From assembly GCF_019320115.1 (NCBI RefSeq), contig NC_089587.1, positions 82,252,162-82,316,161 of the forward strand: a stretch of DNA of 64,000 bases. Reading direction: 5' to 3'. This DNA comes from Miscanthus floridulus (taxonomy: Eukaryota; Streptophyta; Magnoliopsida; Poales; Poaceae). A program made the position numbers and the translations under genes. The notes beneath the pieces are model-generated. The model was not told where the DNA came from. It ran no database searches and worked only from the letters and a program-made list of their open reading frames with translations. Of the stretch, positions 1-9,919 are shown piece by piece (positions within the stretch are counted from its first letter, which is position 1; each line of letters begins with the position of its first letter).

Positions 1-2
1 AT

Positions 3-2430
3 ACACAATCTCCCCGTCGGGACGTGTATTTGGAGAACAGGAGGAGCGGAAGGACGAGCAGGACGCCGAGGCAAGCGGTTCCAGTTCCACCAGAACCTCG
101 GGTGTCTACCAACGAGGTCCGGCGAGCCTACCTGAGCGGCCGATACCTGAGGCTCTACGCCCGGTCATTCGACCCGTTGGGCAAAAGTACGTAACTTTTA
201 CATTTTTTCGCTCCTACATATGATAGAATCACAATGGAAACTAACAGTTTTTTCTTAATCACTTATGCAGGTCTTGGAAGGTCGTGGTCCCAGGTGCTCA
301 CAAAAGGTTGCCCAATGGCATCCTGGGTCTTCTCTGTAGGGAACACTTCCCAGGCTTGGTTCGCTACGCCGAAGCTCTGGAGCCGGCCTACACGTACGAG
401 CACTACGTCGCCGCCCCTGATGCGGAGGACGAGACAGGCCGCACGTACGAAAGCGTGGTGGAGCGGGTTATGTGCGAGTTTTGGGTAAGTCTTCCTCCCA
501 CTACTTTGCTCAATACATTGCATTCGCTAGAGTTTCTTGAACCAGTGTATTGATACATCTTTTCTATATGCAGGACTTCTTCAAATGCGCCGAGGGCTAC
601 GAGGCGAGGGCAGCCAAGGCGGCGGCCAAATCTTTTAGAGGTCGCATCTCAGACATGCATTACGAGGCGCGGCTCCAGGCCATCATTGATTACTGTGCTG
701 TCTACGAGCAACGGAAGGTAAAGAAAGAAGATGCAAGATTAATGCATCTGACCAAAGAGCAGTACCTGAAGGTAAATATACAACATCAATATTGATTTCT
801 TCTGAGATTGGGTAGGCTTGAATTGTTCTTATATCTGTCAATGTACTTGATGTCGTACAGGTGCCTCCTGGCTGGTGCGCCAATAAAACGCGGGCCTAGC
901 AAATGATGGTCGACAGGTGGGTGAGTGGCAATTGGGCGGATAACCACACCGTCCTCCGGGAACGACGTTTGCTGATGCCAGGTGTATCACACCACCAGGG
1001 CAACCTTAACATCCACGAATTCGGGGCTAAATGGGTACGTGACTTGGTGTAGCTTCATTTATTCTTTCAGACGTTTATTCCTGCATGATTTATAATCGTC
1101 TTGTTGTTTTTCTTGCAGTCGGCTGCACATCAAAACCAGCCATGCAGAGAGCTCAAGTCATGGGTTCTGGCCCACAAGGGCAAGGCGACAGACAACATCA
1201 ACTGGAACCCGGACGACCCAGCCGAGTCGTTCACCAACGAGAGCATCCCCGAGCGCATCAGTCAGTACACCGAGGCGGCAAGGGGAGTCCATGGGGCAGA
1301 CTAGGATCCGCACACCGCGGACATTGACGACGACATCGTCATGAGGGTGGGAGGAGACAAGAAGCATGGGCGGTACCTCATCGGCAACAGCACGCTCGAC
1401 CCGCACACCACTCCCACTCTCTCATAGGTCCATACAAGCAGCACGAGCGGTAGCGTGCCCATACGCCCAAGGCAGGACACTTCGACGCATCGTGTGGCAG
1501 CACTACAGGTTATTTCTGTTTTATTCGTCGTTCATTGGTTTTACATTCCTCGAAATTGCTTGTAACAATGCGGTGAAAAATTATAGGCTTAGGTGCATGC
1601 GCTCAAGGAGCATAAGGCTAGGGTGGAGGAAGAGCGACAGAGGGAGTGGGAGGCCAAGTGACAGAGGTGGGAGGCCGAGCGGGCGAGGTTTGACGCCTTG
1701 GCTCAGTACGTGGCAAGTCCTGGCGTCACGATGGGTCGTCCAGCGCCACTAGAGCTGTTCGCTCCTCCACCGCCTTACCCATACCCACCTTACTCATATG
1801 TGAGTTCAACTTCTCTAACAAAAGCTCTTTACTGTACATGTTGGCCATCGTGCCGTTGATGTGCAGCCAGTTTGCTTGTTCGTAAACGATCGTAAATTTC
1901 CAGCAAGGAACAGTGTTTTTCTCTCACATCAAACCAGCCAGCAGTAAATAATCCACGATCGTTTACGGCCTCTCGAACAGGCTGGTGATGGGAGGCCTTC
2001 GTGCCATTGATATATATGTGTGCCGGCCATCGTGCCGTTGATATGTGGTGGGCGGCCATCGTGCCGTTGGTTTTCTTGCAGGTTTTGGAAACCCCACCGT
2101 GCAGGGGAAGTGCTGCCGAAATTTTGATGTGTCTAGACTTAGATTACAATTTTATACCTAGTTCTGCAAATTTTGACTTGTCTACGCTTAGATTACAATT
2201 ATATGCCTTAGTATTACTATAATTACTAATTTTTATTCTCCTTTGTGCAGAATCAATCGGCGGGTTCTAATGATGTGCCTGAGCAGCCGTCGTCGGGAGG
2301 GTCGTGGCACCAACCGTATCCACAACTTCCGCCGCATCAGCAGCCGTCAGGAGGGTCGGGGTACCAGCCGTATCCACACCTTCCGCCGCAGCAGCAGCCG
2401 CCGTCAGGAGGGTGGGAGCCTTGGGGGTGA
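3..2430 (+). pseudogene. Ptta/En-Spm-type transposon protein (Transposase_24-like), decayed
   Basis: Seven exons can be read with consistent GT-AG borders and one frame: 3-190, 271-484, 574-771, 861-1034, 1119-1508, 1593-1799 and 2251-2430. The product has the features of the plant Ptta/En-Spm proteins encoded by CACTA elements: SWKVVVPGAHKRLPNGILG, WADNHTVLRERRL, GVSHHQG, LAHKGKATDNINWNPDDP, a GGDKKHGRY block, an R/E-rich coiled-coil stretch and a Pro/Gln-rich tail ending WEPWG. Premature stops lie at TAG 897-899, TAG 1302-1304, TAG 1425-1427 and TGA 1659-1661, so this copy should not make a full protein. The start is upstream of the window. The main TNP2-like transposase is not seen and may also lie upstream. 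The family call is by recognition of the conserved blocks. Confidence 0.8.
1864..1984. repeat. MITE-like inverted repeat inside the CACTA intron
   Basis: The arms CAGCCAG..GTTCGTAAACGATCGT and ACGATCGTTTACGG..CGAACAGGCTG are imperfect inverted repeats about 120 bp apart. The block lies in the intron between 1799 and 2251. The surrounding intron also has three or four copies of a CATCGTGCCGTTGAT motif (1844, 2001, 2027 and 2050 regions). The terminal GTTCG resembles the small hAT-type MITEs elsewhere in the window. No target duplication was resolved. Confidence 0.5.
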
Positions 2431-2689
2431 GCCTGTTGTTCTTCATCATGTATTAGCACTTTGTGACATGAACTTGTGTGAGATGAACTTAGCACTTTGA
2501 GATGGACATGTGTCGTTGGATTTGAGATGTTTAGATGGATTATAATGTGAGACATATGATGTGGATGACATATTTGTGATATATATGATGTGGATGATGT
2601 GTTATATTTGTGAAATATGTGTTGTTGAAGCTGGAAATATAAACAAAAATAAAAAAATGCTCTCAAAAACAAAAAAAATGCTCTCTGGA

Positions 2690-3165
2690 CTCTTTGCCGA
2701 GAGTAGGGCTCTCGACAAATCTGCCTCTTTGCCGAGAGCCAGCTTGGTGGTCGACTCTCGGCAAATATGACTCTTTGCCGAGAGCTTGATGGTCGGCTCT
2801 CGGCAAACCTATATTTTTTTTTGAACACCGCCTCTGCCGCAAATCTTTTTTTTTAACAATTCTTTGCCGGCGGTCGCTCTCGGCAAAGAAGTTCTTTGCC
2901 GATGGTTGCTCTCGGTAAAGAAGCTGTCACCGTTAGCGGTCGTTTGGGGCGTTACCAGGGCGCGCCAGTTTGCCGAGAGCTAGAGTTTGCCGAGAGCCTT
3001 GAGATTACTCTCGGTAAATATTTTGCCGAGAGGGGCTCTCGGCAAAGAATCCTTTGCCGGTAGATATTTTGCCGACGGTTCTTTGCCGAGAGCTGCTCTC
3101 GGCAAATATTTTGCCGAGCGTCAACTCGTCTTTGCCGAGAGCTTCGGGCCAGGAGTCCGGTAGTG
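2690..3165. repeat. CACTA subterminal repeat array and right terminus
   Basis: At least a dozen copies of TTTGCCGAGAGC or its reverse complement GCTCTCGGCAAA occur in both orientations, clustered in the last 480 bp. This is the arrangement of En/Spm subterminal repeats, where the element-encoded binding protein docks. The core here is GCCGAGAGC, different from the GCCGAGTGC core of the smaller CACTA elements at 6821 and 43863, so the two belong to different subfamilies. Confidence 0.85.
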
Positions 3166-3375
3166 GTGATCGGGCCCCTCATCGCGCACCACTTCGGCGA
3201 GCACGTACTCGACGATCTCTTCGAGCTGTATGCCAAGAACGTCGCAGTGCACCTCCAGAAAGTGAAGACCAAGTACGCTGTCATCGTCGTTTCCCTGAAG
3301 GCGATTAGTTGTGCAACAAAGAACCAAGCCAATGACATGTATTATTCAGGTTTCAAGCAAGGCCAGTTTATGTAG
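3166..3375 (+). pseudogene. SABATH methyltransferase last-exon remnant
   Basis: From 3166 the sequence matches the end of exon 3 of the intact gene at 37912-38070 with only a few substitutions. It reads VIGPLIAHHFGEHV, LDDLFELYAKNVAVH and VKTKYAVIVVSLKAIS. Everything 5' of this point is replaced by the CACTA element, so the rest of the gene (exons 1-2 and most of exon 3) would have to lie beyond the left end of the transposon. A small deletion just before the normal stop (AGCCAATGAC here, AGCCAGCTAGTGAC in the intact copy) removes the original TAG, so the frame runs on to a stop at 3373-3375. Confidence 0.9.
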
Positions 3376-3398
3376 AATCTGGCGTCAAGTTAGTTATT

Positions 3399-3594
3399 AC
3401 CATGGTTTTCAATATCGGTCAAAATCTCCTGATATTTCTGATATATCCCCTTTATCCGTAGGTGCCGATAAAGAAATATCTATCTTTTTCGTACAAATTT
3501 TGTTTAAATATCAGGACCCCTTTGTTATATCCTGTTTATCCTCTTTATCTGTGATCCCTGATAAATTTTAATTTTCAAAAATGAAAACCTTGGT
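3399..3594. mobile_element. Small MITE-like insertion
   Basis: The ends ACCATGGTTTTCAATATC and its near inverse AAAATGAAAACCTTGGT form an imperfect terminal inverted repeat. Internal AT-rich TATC/GATA stretches are also palindromic. The block is absent from the corresponding place downstream of the intact gene (38095-38105, TTAGTTATTACTAGTAG), so it inserted into this copy only. The superfamily is not assigned. Confidence 0.6.
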
Positions 3595-4063
3595 TATTAT
3601 TAGCTAGTAGTACTATATGCATGCAGAATTAATGTAAGAAATAAAGTAGTTCAGGTAGACAGGGTACGATTAGCGGCCGAACATTTAATTTTCACTACTA
3701 CTTTGCTTTGGATGTTGTAGTATGCAGGTCCAATGTTTCCACAAGGCGATCTGGTTAAATATGTGCTGTAATGGTAATGGTAAATGGAAATCGAACGTAA
3801 GCAGATTGTTTGCATAAAGGGAAGATATATTACTCCCTCTATCCTAAAATATAAGCATTCAGAGTTTAAAAGTGTTTCATATAAGGCATTCTGGGTTGTA
3901 AATCCTAGACCTAAGCAAATTAAGCCAGCCTATAGCCCACGGGCCTGGTCTGAGCGTGCTGGATTTTGGTCCGCTCATAAGCCTTAATGGACAGGGCGGC
4001 ACAGATCCTGTTGTCTAGAAAAAAAAAGTCTTGGTCCGAACCTAGCACGAAATATTTATCTTA

Positions 4064-4346
4064 GGCCATGTTTACTTCCCCAAATTTCAGAATTTGGCAC
4101 TATGCAAAAAGAAGATTCCCCGTCACATCAAACTTGCGGTACATGCATAGAGTACTAAATGTTGACGAAATCAAAAACTAATTGCACAGTTTGGTTGTAC
4201 TTTGCGAGACGAACGTTTTGAGTCTAATTAGTCAACGATGGGACAATTATTACCAAATAAAAACAAAATGCTACAGTGCGCAACAATGTCGCTACAGTAC
4301 CTAGGATTCCGGCGGCGCCAAATCCGGGGCTGAACTAAACGCGGCC
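4064..4346. mobile_element. Tourist-like (PIF/Harbinger) MITE with TTA target duplication
   Basis: A 283-bp element has termini GGCCATGTTTACTTCCCC and GGGGCTGAACTAAACGCGGCC (inverse GGCCGCGTTTAGTTCAG). It is flanked by TTA at 4061-4063 and 4347-4349. The other copy of this spacer has the empty site, TATCTTACCTATTTT at 38562-38576. The 3-bp TTA duplication and the GGCC..GTTTA..TT termini are those of Tourist-type MITEs. Confidence 0.88.
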
Positions 4347-5184
4347 TTACCTATTTTACATTGTAAATTGTGTGCCCCTCCTGGCCAAAAAAATCAGGCT
4401 TGACTCATCTAATGGGATTAGAACTTGAAAGTAATTTTCCATAATCATAGTTTCATTTGTTACAATTTTTTTTCGCTAACATGCAACTTGCCTGTGTTGC
4501 ATTTGTTGCAATAAAGGATCATAGAAACTATTTTTCACCATGAATTTTTTTCCCTTGTAGAGACCATGCAGAGTCAATGAACTTCTTATTTTGAAATTTA
4601 CATCTCAGTTAATTACACCAAAGTTCTAAAAAGCCCCATCACAAAGCCCCTGACCTATAGTGCCTCTATAGCAAAGCAGCCACCTCCTAATAATTCCTAT
4701 ATATGGGCAAGGGGCGTCGAGAAAAAGAGCGGTACACGATCGAAACACCATTGATTATGCATCTGTTGACTCCTACGTGGACATGGTTGACTAGAATAGC
4801 TAGGCCGGCTCATGTCAGCGACTCAGCGTGATTATCCCTTTCTAATAGCTCATCACACTTGGCGGGCTCCCGGTGGCATCTAGCTGAGTCAGAGCGGCCT
4901 CAATCATGTGCTTCATTTGAATACGATTTGCTTGATCCAAATCCACCTGAAAAACAAAATCACTCGATTGTAAGTCTTTTTAGACAAATCCAAATACTTG
5001 CAAAATATTAATTGCTATATAAAATGTCAATTAGGAGTCACCCACATATTATTATTCATGAAAAGAATCTCAGCTGACCACACACACTAATCATGTGCAA
5101 CAATTCGAGCACGTGCAGTTTGTGCCTGGCATGGGACGACAATCTGTCGCTGACAACGATGTGGAAAATAATGGGATACTCGGC

Positions 5185-5299
5185 CTGTTCGTTGGTTGGT
5201 TTCTGGGCTGGTTTGGGCTGGCTGGTGTTGGTTTGTTGTGAGAGGAAAATACTGTTAGCTGGCTGGTTTGGGCTGGCTGAAACCAACAAGCGAACGGGG
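5185..5299. mobile_element. hAT-type MITE (GTTCG...CGAAC)
   Basis: The inverted ends CTGTTCGTTGGTTGGTTTC and GAAACCAACAAGCGAACGG enclose two GGGCTGGTTTGGGCTGGCTG-type repeats. The size (about 115 bp) and the GTTCG/CGAAC termini match the small hAT-like MITEs at 8411 and 45459. It is not present in the related spacer near 39380. Confidence 0.65.
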
Positions 5300-5330
5300 T
5301 GACGACAGACGACAGCAGCAGGAGTAATAA

Positions 5331-6817
5331 TGGGATACTGACGGGATCGGATCTGATCGATGGGATCCAGACCGTACAAGTGTTTCCATCGTCCGGCCGG
5401 GCACTGCATGGCTTTCGTGTGCGTACAGTACGTGTTCGTGTGGCGGACTAATAGCTCATTGATTTCGCCGGGCGATCGAGCTGAGGCCGCGTCATTTTGC
5501 TGGCGTCGCAGCGGTGACGACGGCATCTGCATCATGCATAAGGGCATGTACAACAGAGACACAACTGCTGTCGGTAAGTTTTTGAAATTTACAACAAAGA
5601 CGATTACAACTGTCTATTTGCTGTCCACAAACCGTTTAATAGTTGCTTGTTGTCATGATCACTTATGAATATCAATCATATATATCATTGTGTTGCTAAT
5701 TGGTGCAAAACAAATCCTTCAAAATAAATCATATATATTATATATATAATGCAATATAATATATTTTATCATAAATCAAATATAACATACGTCTTCTTCC
5801 TCATCATAAACCAAATATAGCATCGAGAGATGGATGGTTCACATGCTTATTGCCTGTATAGGGTACGTATAATTGTATTCCAGGTGTATTTCTTCTTTTG
5901 TTTTTCTATAGAAAAACGGCAAGGTGACATGGGTGTGACCTTGCACGTCCATTAAACAGCACGGTAGGCACAGAGCACACAGCAATGATCAGTATTTTTC
6001 TGAAATCTAACTGGTTGTAAGAACAAAGAAAAATATTCTGCCACTCAACACCAAGAATCACAAGAAGTTTTCCAGCAGAATAGTTTTGAGACATAGCAAA
6101 AAAAAAATTGATCTTAGATCCGACAGGGGAATAACAATTCATATCTCGTCAGAATAATTCTTTTCGTCAGAACAGATCTTCACAGGGAACAAAACAACAA
6201 GATTGATGACTATAGAACTCGCTGGTGGAGGAAGCCCGTAGTCAGATTGACCATCTGCTCATGCGTCGTCGCTGCCTTGTGGTCGCTGCAGATTTGGGGA
6301 GGGAAGGAGTTGCGGATGCAAATCAACAGGGCAATGGAGAAGAACTCGCGTGCGGAGAAAGAGGAACACACGCCAAGTTTGGCCGCAGGTAGATCCCCAC
6401 GCGCGCCACTGGGAGACGACGTCCCGTACAACGACGCTTCTGCCGTCGTGTTAGTCTCAGAACACGCACCGCTGCCGTCGCCTCACCAGAGGACGGTGTT
6501 AGTCTCAGAACATGCACTGCTGCCGTCGGCTCACCGGCTTTCCTTTCTCGCTTCATTCAATGCCACCGGAGGGGGTGTTTTTGCAAATATACATCTCTAC
6601 ATACGGCACTCCGACGTCTGTTGTACGGGCCCTAAAACGTCATAGGACGAGGACGAGGGCGTCGCTGGTACAGCGTACGGTCGGCCGACGCCGGTCTCCG
6701 TCTTCCGCAGACACGCTGGAAGGCTAGCTGCCTGTTGAAACACGTACGTACAGAAAGCGGCTGGGTTGGGTACCTGGTGATGCGTCTGATGCTATACCTA
6801 CGGCTACGACAAGGTTG
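5331..6817. repeat. Duplicated spacer module D2 (copy A)
   Basis: Sequence from about GATCGGATCTGATCGATGG through GAAACACGTACGTACAG, also present at 30834-32247, 39405-40245 and 42060-43862. It has short open frames on both strands, for example minus strand 5906-6142, but frames and ends are not kept between copies by a coding pattern. An AT palindrome (ATATATTATATATATAAT) lies near 5735. I see no supported gene. It ends in GACAAGGTTG next to the CACTA insertion. Confidence 0.8.
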
Positions 6818-6820
6818 GTT

Positions 6821-8359
6821 CACTACCAGCCGAGTGTTTTTATGTTTGCTGAGTGTATTCTCTCGGGTACTCGGCAAATAAATTATTTGCTGAGTGCTGC
6901 TTTAAAAACACTTGGCAAAAAAAAAACACTCGATAAAGAGGAGGTTTGCCGAGTGTAAAAAAAAATACTCGGCAAAGATGGGGTTTGCTGAGTGCTTTTT
7001 TTGACACTTGGCAAAGAAGTAAAATCTTTTTTCTGAGAAATAAGGAGAAGAAAAAAATGAAAAAAAAACTTTGCCGAGTGCCCAGATCTGGGACACTCGG
7101 CAAAGAAAAACAAATTCTGGAAAAGAAGGAGAAGAAAAAAAAACAAAAAAAACTTTGCCGAGTGCAAAATTCTAGGACACTCGGCAAAGAAATAAAATCT
7201 TTTTTCTGGGAAAGAAGGAGAAGAAAAAAAATAAAAAAAACTTTGCCGAGTGCTCAGATCTAGGACACTCGGCAAAGGAAAAAATCTTTTAATGAAAAAA
7301 AAATTTTACCGAGTGCCCAGATCTAGGACACTCGACAAAGGAAAAAATATTTTTAACCACCCCAGCAGACACCCCTCCCCTCCCCCTTCTTCCCCCGCCG
7401 TCACCCCTCCCCTCCTCCCTTCCTGGCCCGACGCGCCCCTCCCCTCCCTCCCCTCAGGAGGCCTCCCCATTCTTCTTCCCCCGGCGGCGCCCCTCCCCTC
7501 CCCTTTTTTTTTCTCGCGGGCGCCCCGGCCTCCCCTCCCCATTCTTTTTCCCCCGATGGCGCCCCTCCCCTCCCCCTTCTTCTTCCTCCAAACGCCCCTC
7601 CCCTCCCCATTCTTCTTCCCGCGGGCGCCCCTCCCCTCCCTCCTCCCCTGCCTCCTCCTCAGATCCACCTGCCCGCGCCCTCCCTCCGGGGGGGCCTTCA
7701 CGGCCGCTTGCGAGGCAGCCTAGCCCCTCCCGTCTATGGCGCAGGGCGGCTCAGCCCCTCCCGGTGATGTGGAGCAGCGGGTGGTGGTGCAGATCCGCCC
7801 TCCTCCCCTCCCTCCATGGCTCCACCGGTGGGTGGCATCGTGGATCTGGTGGGATAGAGCCACCACGGTGCGGATCCGATGGAGAGGTGTCCTCCGGCGG
7901 CGGATCTGGTGGGTTGGATCCCGGTGGCGGTGGATCCATGGATCTGACAGTTTGGAGCCCTTCGGCGGCAGGCTCCACGGCGAGCAACGCGGCGGCGGTG
8001 GGCTCCATGGTGGCGGCCCCTCCCCTCCCCTTCTTCTTCTCCCGGTAGGATCTGGCCCTCCCTCTCCCGGATCCGGCGTGGTGGTGGTGGCCGGCGGTGG
8101 TGGTGGCCGGCGGCTGTGCTGGTGGTACCACCGGCGGCTTGTTTTTTTTCTCGAAAAATGTTTGCTAATTGTTTTTTTGGACTCGGCATAGTCTTTGCCG
8201 AGTGCCCGACGATTGACACTCGGCAAACAACTCTTTGCCGTTAAAACCTACGCTAAGTGTCGTTTGTCGAGTGTAACAATCGACAAACGCTTTGCCGAGT
8301 GTTTTTGGGGCTTTGTCGAGTGCCCCTAGCACTCGACAAAGCTCCTGTATCCGGTAGTG
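6821..8359. mobile_element. Non-autonomous CACTA transposon with GTT target duplication (copy A)
   Basis: It begins CACTACC (6821) and ends GGTAGTG (8359), with GTT on both sides (6818-6820 and 8360-8362). The empty site GACAAGGTTGGTTGGTGATCTGAG is present in the window at 16167-16190. Both ends carry TTTGCCGAGTGC subterminal repeats, separated in the left half by poly-A-rich GAAGAAAAAAA stretches. No transposase is encoded. The interior is a C-rich minisatellite and a GC-rich segment. At 1539 bp it must depend on an autonomous relative. Confidence 0.93.
7371..7660 (+). repeat. C-rich minisatellite in the CACTA interior
   Basis: Six to eight degenerate units of about 35-45 bp of the form GGCGCCCCTCCCCTCCCC followed by TTCTTCTTCCCCCG. 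The strand asymmetry (C/T on plus) creates long proline/serine/leucine-rich open frames on plus and Gly/Arg-rich ones on minus, which look like repeats rather than proteins. The region after it (7660-8140) is GC-rich with GGTGGTGGT runs. The same array with other unit spacing is at 44415-44720. Confidence 0.8.
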
Positions 8360-8410
8360 GTTGGTGATCTGAGCTAGGTCCTAGGGGCAGTCTAGGGGCA
8401 TGTAACCCTT

Positions 8411-8515
8411 TTCGCTTGATCGTATCAGCCATGCTTATCAGTCATGATATAGTATTTTTCTCTCACAACAAAACAATATCAGCTAGTTTATAAGCCCCAG
8501 AAATGATCAAGCGAA
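8411..8515. mobile_element. hAT-type MITE, 105 bp (copy A)
   Basis: It has perfect 11-bp inverted ends TTCGCTTGATC and GATCAAGCGAA. Related F modules without the element (16200 and 32270) read straight through as GGGGC..TGTATATATACGGTAGTGCC, so this is an insertion that also replaced or disturbed the TATATATACGG stretch. The identical insertion is at 45459-45563. Confidence 0.8.
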
Positions 8516-9649
8516 TAGTGCCGCTCATGCTCATCATCACTCCGTGTCAAGCAAAGGCAACCACACGGCACGCACAAAATTAAATGCATGATTAACACCT
8601 TACCGATACACATGTAAAACATACACCCGCTCATGCATCGTCAGTATACATGTACTCTGTCTAGTACTCCTGTACGTACCTTTTGCCTGTGTAACCAAAT
8701 GGTCCTGGATACTAGTATTACCTGTTCATCCATCCGTACATGCTTCCACACATGGTCTTACTAGTCTCTTAGACAAGTATATGTACTACAAGTACATACT
8801 TACCGATCTAAGTATATATTTGTCTTTGTGGTCTCTTCCTTTGTTCATTCTATAACACGGTATATATAGACTATCAAACACGTCCATGTGTTACAGCAGA
8901 CAATATGTAATTTGTTGTGTGACCTCACCTAGACGACTCGTGGTTAGGAGATTTATCTATTTAACAATCAATGTCTGCATGTGTACTGCTCTAAAGGGCA
9001 TATATATATACACACACACACACGGGCCTTAGAGACTTGTCCAATAATTAATCACGTGTCAAGCGTTTGTTTGGAATCGGACTTTGTCCGAATAACGTAA
9101 CACTCTTCTCATATAGGCATGGGAAAGAGTGAGGGACTAGAAAAACGCCTTGTATTCCAATTCATTTTGTGGAATCAGAGTATCGGACTACACACCGTTG
9201 CTTGACACCAACCCGTACGGGTACAAGAGATATTGGATCCATCAGATTCCCATCGGATGGTTATGAGGAATGACATATGAACAAACTTTTCTCCCTTTAA
9301 TATTAGACTAGTAAATATCTCCGTGCATTGCGGCTTACGTGTCATTTGTTGTCTTCTATGGATATATTACATTTACTATATATCTAGACACTTCGTATAT
9401 CTACGTGTATAGCAAAAACTATGTACCTAGAATATTCAAGACGATCTATAGGGTGGTATTATTTATGTTTCACCATTTATAAAATTTAAAAGCTATAATT
9501 TATTTCGTGATGGCCATGACATCCAATGTATAAGTTAATATCAGGCAACAATATGACAATGTATTGTTAAGTCTGAATTAAAATACAATTTTGATATATT
9601 TTTTCTTCTGTTGCAAACCACATAAATATTTAGACGTAAATATATTATA

Positions 9650-9919
9650 CTCCCTCCGTTCCTTAATATAAGCCATATAGTTTTTAGCACCAATATTAAC
9701 GCACGGCTTGGAGAAGGACGTGAGACCAAGAAAAAAAGAAAAATCAGGCCATCTTCTCTCTCACAATCAGATTGGTTCCTAAATTTAAGGGATTGATTGG
9801 GGTATGTGCTAGGTACGGTGGGAAGGTTTCTAAACTAATTGGCGTGGGAGCTGATACGTACCTATATTTTGGAATTTTCTTTAGAAATCTATATGGCTTA
9901 TATTAAGGAACGAAGGGAG
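9650..9919. mobile_element. Stowaway MITE (Tc1/mariner type)
   Basis: The inverted ends CTCCCTCCGTTCCTTAATAT and ATATTAAGGAACGAAGGGAG enclose 270 bp and are flanked by TA at 9648-9649 and 9920-9921. The CTCCCTCCGTTCC end and the TA duplication are diagnostic of Stowaway. It lies in a stretch of about 550 bp (9511-10058) that is missing from both other copies of this spacer. Confidence 0.93.

Larger units (their letters stand above)
1..3165 (+). mobile_element. CACTA (En/Spm) transposon, right-hand part
   Basis: The left end lies outside the window. The right end is defined by the terminal CCGGTAGTG (3157-3165), the reverse complement of a CACTACCGG terminus, preceded by a dense array of GCCGAGAGC/GCTCTCGGCAAA repeats (about 2690-3150), as expected for subterminal transposase-binding repeats. 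It carries a Ptta/En-Spm-type protein gene (3-2430) in the same orientation. Directly after the terminus comes GTG and then the last exon of a SABATH methyltransferase. The intact paralog reads GCCGTGATCGG at this point, so GTG (3166-3168) fits the 3-bp target duplication typical of CACTA elements. The left duplication cannot be seen. Confidence 0.88.
3376..5330. repeat. Duplicated spacer downstream of SABATH (copy 1)
   Basis: No gene seen. Apart from three inserted MITEs it is collinear with 38090-39400, downstream of the intact SABATH gene: the same AATAAAG, the same TACTCCCTCTATCCTAAAAT half-MITE (3831; 38332) and the same ATTATTATTCATGAAAAGA. The two copies diverge from about 5065 to 5330 (39236-39400 in the other copy), where one or both have been rearranged. 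Confidence 0.85.

Noticed and set aside
3831..3900. TACTCCCTCTATCCTAAAATATAAG as a complete Stowaway MITE
   Set aside because: Only the left-end-like half is present. No inverse partner with a TA duplication was found downstream in either copy.
5906..6142. Minus-strand frame recurring in D2 copies (31335-31628, 42989-43180) with a shared protein-like stretch
   Set aside because: The copies are recent duplicates, so shared frames are expected. Start, length and end differ and there are indels not in multiples of three. No known domain, splice pattern or promoter.
6821..7350. Regularly spaced GCCGAGTGC repeats as a possible CRISPR-like array
   Set aside because: Repeats occur in both orientations with variable A-rich spacing inside a bounded CACTA element. 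These are subterminal transposase-binding repeats, and the genome is a plant.
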